From: Pseudomonas profundi
GTDB lineage: Bacteria > Pseudomonadota > Gammaproteobacteria > Pseudomonadales > Pseudomonadaceae
NCBI RefSeq assembly: GCF_008638305.1
Contig: NZ_VTPZ01000003.1
Coordinates: 275,743-339,742, forward strand
Length of the DNA: 64,000 nucleotides
Reading direction: 5' to 3'
The translations under genes and the position numbers were made by a program. This document shows, one piece after another, positions 48,630 through 56,435 of this stretch (the stretch's first letter is position 1; each line of letters starts with the position of its first letter). The notes beneath the pieces are model-generated. The model did not search any database. It was not told where the DNA came from and worked only from the letters and a program-made list of their open reading frames with translations.

Positions 48630-49555
48630 CCGGTCTGCCGTCCACTGTGCATGGTCAGGCTCTGCTTGGTCCGGGCCATGGTGAGATTCAAGCGTTGCAG
48701 CAGCGCTTCGGAGTGCTCCTCACGAGCCATCAACGCCACTACAGTGGCGCTCAGGTTGATGCGCTCGCCGTGACGGCTGCTTTTATAGGCCAGGCTGCGC
48801 ACGGCCTCGCTCAGTTCGGCGGCCAGCACCTGCGCCTGTCGCTCTCCAGTTTGCGGGAGGACTATCACGAAGCGGTCGCCGGCCAGCCGGCACAGCAGGT
48901 CATGCTGGCGCAGGTTGAGCAGCATCAGTTGCGTCAGCACCTGCAACAAGCGGTCTCCCTCGGCGTAGCCGTAGCCGTGATTCACCCGGGAAAAGCCGTC
49001 CATATCCAGCATGATCAGGGATAAAGGCTGGTGTTCTTCTGCGGCCTCGCTAAGCGCCAACTGCAACTGTGTGCGCAGGTAGGTGGCGTCGCCCAGCGGG
49101 GTGACCTTGTCGAACTGCCGATGCTCGCGAAAAACCCGCTCGCGGTTGCGCATCTGTTCGTTGATTGCCAGTTGTTCACGGTGCCAGTGAAAAATACCCA
49201 TGGTCAGCAGGACAAAGCCGATGGGCATCGGGCCTGATTCCAGCCAGCCGTCCCAGGTTATTACATCGGGCAGGGCAACGAATTCATCCACGCTGTCCAT
49301 GAACAGACTGAAGAACAGACACGCCAGGCCCAGGAACAACAGGTTGGTTACGTGACCTGCCGGTCGGCTCTTCAACAGCAGACAGGTCCACAACAGCAGG
49401 AGCAGCGCCGAGCCACCTTCGCCGGCAATATCCAGCCAATCCCACGCCAAGACAGGCTTTATCTCCCCCACCAGTAGATGCAGGATCAGACCCGCATTGG
49501 CTGCGACCAGCAGTGCAGTGAGCTTGACGCGGTGAGTTGCAAACATGGATTTCAC
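48626..49555 (-). CDS. Membrane GGDEF-domain protein with degenerate active site
   Basis: A 309-residue protein with four N-terminal membrane segments (about 10-130) and a C-terminal GGDEF domain. The metal site MLDMDGFSRVNHGYGY is conserved, but the signature is AGDRF (residues 225-229) instead of GGDEF, so diguanylate cyclase activity is unlikely. The inhibitory I-site RQHD (RxxD, residues 216-219) is intact with the canonical 5-residue spacing, so it may be a c-di-GMP receptor. It is co-translated with the AraC regulator downstream. Confidence 0.85.
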   Translation of the reverse strand: MKSMFATHRVKLTALLVAANAGLILHLLVGEIKPVLAWDWLDIAGEGGSALLLLLWTCLLLKSRPAGHVTNLLFLGLACLFFSLFMDSVDEFVALPDVITWDGWLESGPMPIGFVLLTMGIFHWHREQLAINEQMRNRERVFREHRQFDKVTPLGDATYLRTQLQLALSEAAEEHQPLSLIMLDMDGFSRVNHGYGYAEGDRLLQVLTQLMLLNLRQHDLLCRLAGDRFVIVLPQTGERQAQVLAAELSEAVRSLAYKSSRHGERINLSATVVALMAREEHSEALLQRLNLTMARTKQSLTMHSGRQTG

Positions 49556-49909
49556 GGTGATCTCCCTTCCTTGGGCGCCAGCTAACCAGCTGAATATGAC
49601 AATCCGGTGGCAGGGAGGGGAGTCATATCAGCTCAGGGTAGTGGGATGCTGGCAGCGTATTGCGCACTACCCGGCGCCGCGATGGTCATTGCGCCTTGGG
49701 TAAACCGGGAGCTGTGCAGCGCTGGTCTTGGGGGTTCCGCTCCGCCGCCAAGGTCAAATCAGCTCAAACCCTGACGTTTATCCCCAAGATCGGCTCTGTT
49801 TGCCACTATTCGCCCCGCAACCGTCACATAACTGACATCTGGTCCACCTAACGTGCAGCTCCAGGACGGCCCGGCTGCGGTCGCATTCTTTTCCAGGGGA
49901 GGACCAACC
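49556..49909. other. Intergenic region before the phosphate module
   Basis: This 354-bp divergent region between the GGDEF gene and the TonB-dependent receptor contains a Pho box (49821-49838) near the receptor gene. The remainder holds no gene that I recognise and no clear leftward promoter for the GGDEF gene. Confidence 0.7.
49821..49838 (+). promoter_or_regulatory. Pho box (PhoB binding site) for the receptor-phytase operon
   Basis: CCGTCAC-ATAA-CTGACAT matches the PhoB consensus CTGTCAT-N4-CTGTCAT with the exact 4-bp spacing, with one or two mismatches per half. A TAACGT at 49849-49854, about 10 bp downstream, is a reasonable -10 element for a PhoB-dependent promoter. It lies 72 bp before the receptor start. 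Confidence 0.8.
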
Positions 49910-52435
49910 ATGTCTGTGCAAAACGTTACGACTCGCAGTACCGGATTTCGCCTCAGCGCGCTGGCGTTGGCCATCGCTGTAAGCGCACCGCTGGTTGCCC
50001 AGGAGCGGCAGCCGGAGGTGGTTGAAGTCATTGGCCAGGCGGCTCAGCTCGAACAGGCACTGGACGACCAGCGCCGCGCCAACACTATAAAGAGCGTGGT
50101 GCATGCCGACGGCATCGGCCAGCTGCCGGACGACAATGCGGCCGAGGCGCTGCAGCGCATTCCCGGCCTGTCAGTGGAACGAGACCAGGGTGAAGGTCGC
50201 TTCGTGCGGGTGCGGGGATTGAGCTCGGACCTTAACAGCGTGACCATTAACGGCACGCTGGTGCCGGCACCTGAGGATGACCGCCGCGCGGTGGCCATGG
50301 ACGTGCTGCCCAGCGAACTGATCCAGTCGCTGTCGGTGGTCAAGACACTGACCCCGGACATGGACGCCAACTCGCTGGGTGGCACCATTGAAGTCGAAAG
50401 CCTCTCGGCCTTCGACCATGACGGGCAGTTCTACAGCCTCAGTGCTGAAGGCAGTCACGACGAGAACACCGGCGAGAATAGTCCCAAACTGTCGGGCGCC
50501 TTCAGCAACCGCTTCAGCATTGGTGATGGGGTCGATAACTTCGGCGTCGCCGCTGCGCTGAGCTGGCAGGAACGCGAATTTGGTTCAGACAACGTCGAAA
50601 CCGGCGGCGCCTGGGACTTCGATGACGGTGACCGGCTGGAAGAACTGGAGCAACGCCGCTACGACATCACCCGTGAGCGCACCGGCCTGGGCCTGAACCT
50701 GGACTACCGCCCCGATGAAAACAGCGAGATCTGGTTTCGCAGCCTCTATAGCCGCTTCAAGGACGATGAAGTTCGCCAAGGGATGGTGACCGAGTTTGCC
50801 GACCCGCAATTGGCTGGTGAGCTGGGGGATGCCGAGCTCAGCCGTGAACTCAAGGCGCGGACAGATACCCAGGAGGTCGAGAGCTTCGTGCTCGGCGGCA
50901 AACGCCAGCTAGGTGACTGGGGTCTCAGCGCCCAGGCCGGCTACAGCAAGGCCGGAGAAGAAAGTCCCGGCGGGATTGCCAATGCTGCCTTCGCAGGGAA
51001 TGACGATTTCAGTGATATCGGCTTCGGCGGTAGGCGCAAACCGCGGCTACAAGCCGGGCAGGACATCCATGATCCGAACAACTTCACGCTGGACGAAGTG
51101 GAGTGGGAGAAGACCCGCACGACCGATACCGAGCGGAACATCAAGCTCGACCTGACCCGCGACTTCTATCTGAGCGGCCTGCCCTCGCAGCTTGCCTTCG
51201 GCGGCAAGCTCAGCCGCCGGGAGAAGGATAATGATCTGGAAGTCTGGATCTACGAGGACTTCGACGAGCAGGGCTTCAGTGATGAGCAACTGAACCTGTC
51301 CAGCTTTACCCGCGGCACTACCGACTACGGTCTGGGTCGCTTTGGGCCGCAGATCTCCGACCGCGCGGTCAAGGATCTGATCAGTGGCCTCGATCGGGCT
51401 GACTTCTACGATGAGGAGGAGTCGCGCATCAACGACTTCACCATCGAAGAGGACATCAACGCCGCCTATCTGATGAATACGCTGGATATCGACAACCTGC
51501 GCATCATCGCTGGTTTGCGCTACGAGGGTACGGAGCTGACCGCACGCGGCACCGGTCTGGACCAGGGTGAGTTTGTCGCCAACGACACCAGCAACACCTA
51601 CGACCACTGGCTGCCGGGTCTGCATGCCATCTACCAGCTCAACGACAAAACCCAGGTCCGCGCCGCCTGGACCAACAGTGTCGTGCGCCCGACCTTTGGT
51701 CAGCTATTCCCCGGCTTCGTGCTGGATGACGATGAGGCCGAGTTCGGTAATCCCGACCTCAACCCCATGGAGTCGGCCAACTTCGACCTGGGTATTGAGC
51801 ACTACCTGGGCCGCGCCGGAGCTGTGTCTGCCTTTGTGTTCTACAAGGACATCGAAAACTTCGTCTACACCGCCGATATTGCTGGCACCGGGGAATACAC
51901 CGGATTCAGCGAGGCCATTACCTCGGTAAATGGCGACAGCGCCAAGGTCTACGGGCTGGAGCTGGCTTACTCGCAGAAGTTCGACTGGTTGTCCGCACCC
52001 TGGAACGGCCTGTTGGTGAATGCCAACACCACCTTCACTAGTTCGGACGCGGATATCGAACAGTTTGACCAGGATCTCGGCGCCATGCGCGGCCGCAGCA
52101 TCAGCCTGCCCGGCCAATCCGATGTCACCGGCAATCTGACGCTGGGCTGGGAGAACGACCGCACCAGCCTGCGGCTGTCGGCCAACTACAAGTCCGACTA
52201 CCTGTATGAGGTGGGTGATGTGCTGGATGCACGCTACGACGCCGAAGTCGATGACCAGATGTTCCTGGACTTCAGCGCCAGCTACTTCCTGCGCGACAAC
52301 CTGCAAGTGTTCTTCGAGGCGCAGAACCTTACTGACGAGTCCTATTACGTTTACACCGGCTCGCCTCGCTATAACAGCCAGTACGAGGAATACGGCCCCA
52401 GCTACAAGATTGGCCTGACCCTTACCCACTTCTGA
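49910..52435 (+). CDS. TonB-dependent outer membrane receptor (phytate/organophosphate uptake candidate)
   Basis: An 841-residue outer membrane receptor with signal peptide (about 1-30, ending PLVAQ) and a TonB-box-like EVVEVIG. The plug domain has GLSVERDQGEGRFVRVRGL, and a 22-strand barrel ends YEEYGPSYKIGLTLTHF with terminal Phe. It resembles the Xanthomonas/Caulobacter-type receptors that import carbohydrates and other large solutes. GGGGAGGA precedes the ATG. It heads an operon with a phytase, its own TonB complex and phosphatases behind a Pho box, so an organophosphate ligand such as phytate is inferred, not shown. Confidence 0.88.
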   Translation: MSVQNVTTRSTGFRLSALALAIAVSAPLVAQERQPEVVEVIGQAAQLEQALDDQRRANTIKSVVHADGIGQLPDDNAAEALQRIPGLSVERDQGEGRFVRVRGLSSDLNSVTINGTLVPAPEDDRRAVAMDVLPSELIQSLSVVKTLTPDMDANSLGGTIEVESLSAFDHDGQFYSLSAEGSHDENTGENSPKLSGAFSNRFSIGDGVDNFGVAAALSWQEREFGSDNVETGGAWDFDDGDRLEELEQRRYDITRERTGLGLNLDYRPDENSEIWFRSLYSRFKDDEVRQGMVTEFADPQLAGELGDAELSRELKARTDTQEVESFVLGGKRQLGDWGLSAQAGYSKAGEESPGGIANAAFAGNDDFSDIGFGGRRKPRLQAGQDIHDPNNFTLDEVEWEKTRTTDTERNIKLDLTRDFYLSGLPSQLAFGGKLSRREKDNDLEVWIYEDFDEQGFSDEQLNLSSFTRGTTDYGLGRFGPQISDRAVKDLISGLDRADFYDEEESRINDFTIEEDINAAYLMNTLDIDNLRIIAGLRYEGTELTARGTGLDQGEFVANDTSNTYDHWLPGLHAIYQLNDKTQVRAAWTNSVVRPTFGQLFPGFVLDDDEAEFGNPDLNPMESANFDLGIEHYLGRAGAVSAFVFYKDIENFVYTADIAGTGEYTGFSEAITSVNGDSAKVYGLELAYSQKFDWLSAPWNGLLVNANTTFTSSDADIEQFDQDLGAMRGRSISLPGQSDVTGNLTLGWENDRTSLRLSANYKSDYLYEVGDVLDARYDAEVDDQMFLDFSASYFLRDNLQVFFEAQNLTDESYYVYTGSPRYNSQYEEYGPSYKIGLTLTHF

Positions 52436-52439
52436 ATCG

Positions 52440-52470
52440 GCGCCAGCGCCGGCCTGCATCATGCTGGCGC
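52440..52470 (+). promoter_or_regulatory. Hairpin between receptor and phytase genes
   Basis: The perfect 8-bp stem GCGCCAGC / GCTGGCGC with a 15-base loop lies directly after the receptor stop. There is no T run. It may stabilise or attenuate the message and set unequal levels of receptor and phytase. Confidence 0.5.
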
Positions 52471-52499
52471 TGCCCCATCCTCACAGCACGGGATTGCAT

Positions 52500-54464
52500 A
52501 TGTACCAAGGATTTCATTTGAAGCCCCTCGCAGCGCTGGCCCTGTCCAGTCTGCTGGTGGGCTGCTCCGCAGCTACCGGCGACAGTAGCGATGCGGCGCC
52601 TACTCACATCGCTGTAGACCAAGCTGGCATGGCACTCGAACACTGGGCACCCGGCAACGCTGCCCGCGCCGAGTCCTGGCATCTGTTTGCGACCGAGGGG
52701 GGCCTACCCGCCAACCGGCTTGCAGCCGACGCCGATGGCATCTCGCTGTTGGACGCCAGCGGCGAGCGCCTGGCGCAGCACCCCGGCAACTTCACCACCC
52801 TGGATGTCCGCCACCAGAACAATCAGCTGCTGATCGCCACCACGGAGGCCGCCAGCCAGCAGCCAAACCTGCTGCAAACCGATGCCGGCAGCCTGGTCGT
52901 GCAGCGCCAGCTGGTGTTGCCCAGCAGTGACTACCGCATCGAGAACCTGTGCCTGTACCAGGATGAGTCGCAGAATCTGCACCTGTTCATCGTGGGTGAA
53001 GAAGGCATGGGCGATCAGTGGCTGGTCGGCAGCGTCAACGGCTTGCTGGGTTCTGCCGCCCATGTGCGTAGCCTGCGTCTGCCGCCGAAAAGCGAGCATT
53101 GCGCGGTGGATGACCAGCAGCACCTGCTGTATGTCAGCGAGGAGAGCGTCGGCATCTGGGCCTATGGTGCCCACCCCGAGGCCGAACTGAGCCGCCAGCC
53201 GGTGGATATGGTTGCGCCCTTCGGCGGCCTTCAGGACATGGTTGCCGGTCTGGCGGTGATACCCGGTGGACTGCTGGCGCTGGACCCGGACGCCCGCCAG
53301 CTGCATAGCTATCAATTGAGTGACGACGGCTGGAATAGCCTGGCACCGATTGCGCTGCAAGGTGTGATCGAGCCGGAGCGACTGACTGCGCGCGTTCAGG
53401 ACGGCCAGGCTCAACTGCTGATGGTCGACGGTGATGACGGCACGTTCTACCAGAGCGTTATTGACTCGCCCTTGGCAGCCCGGCCCGCCGAAACTCCGGT
53501 GCCGGTACTGCTGCCCAGCGTGCAGACCGACCCCATCCCCAGTGTCGGCGACGCTGCCGATGATCCGGCCATCTGGTTGCATCCGAGCAATCCTGGCGCC
53601 TCACGGGTACTGGGTACCGACAAGCGCAACGGCCTGGCGGTGTACGACCTGGACGGCAAGCAATTGCAGTATCTGTCGGTTGGTCGCCTGAATAATGTCG
53701 ATGTGCGCGGCGGTTTCCAGCTGGGTGAACAGCGTGTTGACCTGGCAGTGGCCAGCAACCGCGATCACAACAGCCTGCATCTGTTTGCCATCGATCCCGA
53801 GCAGGGCGAATTGCGCGACCTGGGTCAGATTGCGACGCCATTGCAGGAAATCTACGGCCTGTGCATGGGCCAGGGTCCGAACGGCACGCTGTATGCCATT
53901 CCCAACGACAAGGATGGGCGCTTCCTGCAATACCGCCTGGATGGCCGCAGCGGCGAGATCAGCGGCGAACTGGTCCGCGAATTTGCCGTGGCCAGCCAGC
54001 CGGAGGGCTGCGTGATGGACGATCAGCGCCAGCGCCTGTTCGTTGGCGAGGAGGGCGCAGCGGTATGGGCCCTGGATGCAGGGGAGGATGCCTCCACCGA
54101 GATGACCCGAGTGATCGGCGTCGACGCGCCGATCAAGGCCGACATCGAAGGCCTGGCCCTCTATCAGCATCCCGAGCATCCCTATCTGGTGATCTCCAGC
54201 CAGGGTAACGACAGCTATGTGGTGCTGGATGCCGAGCCGCCCTTTGCGCTGCGTGGCAGCTTCCGCCTGGGTCTCAACAGCCAGCTGGGTATCGACGGCG
54301 TATCCGAGACGGACGGCCTGGAAGTGACCTCGGCCAACCTCGGTGGCCAATGGAGCCAGGGCATGCTGGTGGTGCAGGACGGCCGCAAACGCATGCCGGA
54401 AACCAACCAGAACTACAAATACGTGCCGTGGCAGGACATCGCCGCCGCACTGCAACTGGACTGA
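52500..54464 (+). CDS. Two-domain beta-propeller phytase lipoprotein
   Basis: A Ca2+-dependent 3-phytase that removes phosphates from phytate. The 654-residue protein has a lipobox LLVGC (Cys22). The C-terminal half (about 340-654) is a full beta-propeller phytase: DDPAIWLHP at residue 354, LNNVDVR, PEGCVMDD, KADIEGLALY, SETDGLEVTS and the LVVQDGRK loop. The N-terminal half (about 50-335) looks like a second, diverged propeller (EHCAVDDQQHLLYVSEESVG, HLFIVGEEGMGD) lacking most metal-site motifs, as in two-domain phytases. A TTG at 52518 with AAGGA before it is an alternative start that gives a shorter signal peptide. Confidence 0.88.
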   Translation: MYQGFHLKPLAALALSSLLVGCSAATGDSSDAAPTHIAVDQAGMALEHWAPGNAARAESWHLFATEGGLPANRLAADADGISLLDASGERLAQHPGNFTTLDVRHQNNQLLIATTEAASQQPNLLQTDAGSLVVQRQLVLPSSDYRIENLCLYQDESQNLHLFIVGEEGMGDQWLVGSVNGLLGSAAHVRSLRLPPKSEHCAVDDQQHLLYVSEESVGIWAYGAHPEAELSRQPVDMVAPFGGLQDMVAGLAVIPGGLLALDPDARQLHSYQLSDDGWNSLAPIALQGVIEPERLTARVQDGQAQLLMVDGDDGTFYQSVIDSPLAARPAETPVPVLLPSVQTDPIPSVGDAADDPAIWLHPSNPGASRVLGTDKRNGLAVYDLDGKQLQYLSVGRLNNVDVRGGFQLGEQRVDLAVASNRDHNSLHLFAIDPEQGELRDLGQIATPLQEIYGLCMGQGPNGTLYAIPNDKDGRFLQYRLDGRSGEISGELVREFAVASQPEGCVMDDQRQRLFVGEEGAAVWALDAGEDASTEMTRVIGVDAPIKADIEGLALYQHPEHPYLVISSQGNDSYVVLDAEPPFALRGSFRLGLNSQLGIDGVSETDGLEVTSANLGGQWSQGMLVVQDGRKRMPETNQNYKYVPWQDIAAALQLD

Positions 54465-54475
54465 GGGAAATACCT

Positions 54476-55162
54476 ATGCCAACTACCGGTCACACCATGA
54501 CACCTTGGGCCCTGATCACTGATGCCAGCCTGCTGGTACAGCTGGTCATGCTGATTCTGGTCCTCGCCTCGCTCGCTTCCTGGTATCTCATCGTTCAGCG
54601 CAGCGGCCTGATGGGCACGGCGCGCCGCTCGCTGGCGCGGTTCGAGAGCAGCTTCTGGACCAAGGGGACCGATCTGGGCCAGCTGTACCGTGCCCAGGAA
54701 ACAGAGAGTCCCGGCGTGGAGGGGATCTTCCATGTCGGCTACCGCGAATTTGCCCAGCTCAGCCACCAGGAAACCGAACCGGAAGCGGTAATGGAGGGCG
54801 TGCAGCGAGCCATGCGCATCGCCATCGCACGGGAGGAGGAACGACTGGAAAAACATCTGCCGTTCCTCGCCACGGTCGGTTCGGTCAGCCCCTATATCGG
54901 TCTGTTCGGCACCGTGTGGGGCATCATGAATGCCTTTATCGGCCTGTCGCAGACTGAGCAGGCGACGTTGGCCACGGTCGCACCGGGCATTGCCGAAGCA
55001 CTGATCGCCACGGCCATAGGCCTGTTTGCAGCGATTCCGGCGGTGATTGCCTACAACCGCTTCGCCGCCTGCAGCGAAGGTCTGATCAACCGCTACTACA
55101 CCTTCGCTGAGGAGTTCTCTACCATCCTGCATCGCCGGATGCACAACCGGAAGGGGAGCTGA
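54476..55162 (+). CDS. exbB: ExbB/TolQ-family proton channel
   Basis: A 228-residue inner membrane protein with three membrane segments and the family core GSVSPYIGLFGTVWGIMNAF, followed by APGIAEALIATAIGLFAAIPAV. The length is closer to TolQ (~230) than to classical ExbB. The ATG at 54476 is preceded by GAGGG; it lies 11 bp after the phytase stop. With the next two genes it should energise the receptor encoded upstream. Confidence 0.93.
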   Translation: MPTTGHTMTPWALITDASLLVQLVMLILVLASLASWYLIVQRSGLMGTARRSLARFESSFWTKGTDLGQLYRAQETESPGVEGIFHVGYREFAQLSHQETEPEAVMEGVQRAMRIAIAREEERLEKHLPFLATVGSVSPYIGLFGTVWGIMNAFIGLSQTEQATLATVAPGIAEALIATAIGLFAAIPAVIAYNRFAACSEGLINRYYTFAEEFSTILHRRMHNRKGS

Positions 55163-55165
55163 GCC

Positions 55166-55606
55166 ATGCGCCCGGTTCGTAAAAAGGCGCGGCTCAACTC
55201 GGATATGAACGTGGTGCCCTATATCGACGTCATGCTGGTGTTGCTGGTGATCTTCATGGTCACCGCACCCATGCTGACCCAGGGCATTCAGCTCGAACTG
55301 CCGAAGGTTGCCAGTGAGGCGCTGCCCAGCGACGACCCGCTGAACATAGTCACCCTGTCGATTGATGAGCAAGGCCACTACCATTGGAATGAAGACGATA
55401 CGGTCAACACTGAGGAATACACCGACAGCAGCGAGTCCCTGGACGAAATGCGCCAACGCATCAGCGCGCTGGTCGTCGCTCGGCCGGACACCCAGGTGTT
55501 CATCCGCGCCGACCAGCATGCCGACTATGGCCTGGTGGTAGAGGGCATGGCCGCCCTGCAGCAGGGTGGTGTCAGTCGACTGGGCCTGATAACCGAGGCG
55601 CCCTGA
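55166..55606 (+). CDS. exbD: ExbD/TolR-family protein
   Basis: A 146-residue protein with one membrane segment carrying the essential aspartate in NVVPYIDVMLVLLVIFMVTAP and a periplasmic domain ending GVSRLGLITEAP. The length and core resemble TolR. A segment YHWNEDDTVNTEEYTDSSES is a species-specific insertion-like acidic loop. It follows exbB by 3 bp. Confidence 0.93.
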   Translation: MRPVRKKARLNSDMNVVPYIDVMLVLLVIFMVTAPMLTQGIQLELPKVASEALPSDDPLNIVTLSIDEQGHYHWNEDDTVNTEEYTDSSESLDEMRQRISALVVARPDTQVFIRADQHADYGLVVEGMAALQQGGVSRLGLITEAP

Positions 55607-55609
55607 AGA

Positions 55610-56425
55610 ATGAATGAGCCGATACACACCACCCCTTCACGCCCGTCTCGCCGGGGGGAGCGCTGGCTGGTTCCGGCGCTGGGCACAAGTCTGCTGCATG
55701 CCGCTGCGTTGCTGATGCTGTGGAACAGCTGGTCACCGCAGGCTCCGGCCAGCGCCGCGCAACCGGTCATGGTCACACAATTGATCACCATGCCCAGTCC
55801 GGCACCCGAGCCGCCTGCCCCGTTGCCAGAACAGCTACCCGAACCGGAGCCCGAGCCAGTCGTCGCCGAAGCACCCGCCCCCGAGCCGCAGATAGACCAA
55901 GCCGAGATTGCTCGCAAGCGGCTAGAAAAACAGCAGCGTGAGCGGGAGGAGCAACAGCGTCTGGCTGAACAACGCCGTGAACAGGAGCGGGAAGAGCAAA
56001 AAAGGGAAGAGCAGGCCCGCCGCGAACAACAGGAGCGTGAGCTGGCCGAGCAACGCGCCCGTGAAGAGCAGCAGCGCCTCGCCGCCCAGGCCGAAGCCAA
56101 TGCCCTGGCAGAAGCCGAAGCAGCCCGCCGCGCTGCTGAAGCGGCGGAGATCGCCCAGTACCAGCCGATCAGCAAGAAGCCGCCAGCCTATCCGCGTCGC
56201 GCGCTCGACCAGGCACTGGAAGGGGATTGCACCGTGTCCTACACGGTTACCCGTTCGGGCCGGGTCAGCGACCCCCAGGTGGTGGAGGGCGCCTGCGATG
56301 ATCCGATGTTTATTCGCCCATCGCTGGCCGCAGCCAAGTCCTTCCGCTACCAGCCACGCATCATCAATGGCCAGGCGGTTGCCGTATCCGATGTACGCAA
56401 CACCTTTCGCTATCGCATTCAATGA
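55610..56425 (+). CDS. tonB: TonB-family energy transducer with TolA-like helical domain
   Basis: A 271-residue protein with an N-terminal membrane anchor (about residues 20-40), a Pro/Glu-rich stretch, and a long Glu/Arg/Gln/Ala-rich helix (about 97-185) like TolA domain II. A C-terminal TonB domain follows (YPRRALDQALEGDCTVSYTV ... FRYQPRIINGQAV). It starts 3 bp after exbD. TonB carries the proton-motive energy to the receptor; this copy is presumably dedicated to the receptor in the same operon. Confidence 0.9.
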   Translation: MNEPIHTTPSRPSRRGERWLVPALGTSLLHAAALLMLWNSWSPQAPASAAQPVMVTQLITMPSPAPEPPAPLPEQLPEPEPEPVVAEAPAPEPQIDQAEIARKRLEKQQREREEQQRLAEQRREQEREEQKREEQARREQQERELAEQRAREEQQRLAAQAEANALAEAEAARRAAEAAEIAQYQPISKKPPAYPRRALDQALEGDCTVSYTVTRSGRVSDPQVVEGACDDPMFIRPSLAAAKSFRYQPRIINGQAVAVSDVRNTFRYRIQ

Positions 56426-56435
56426 CGGACATAAC

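Noticed and set aside
51704..52462. A 252-codon open frame antisense to the TonB-dependent receptor
   Set aside because: It mirrors the receptor coding frame and has no independent homology or start signal.
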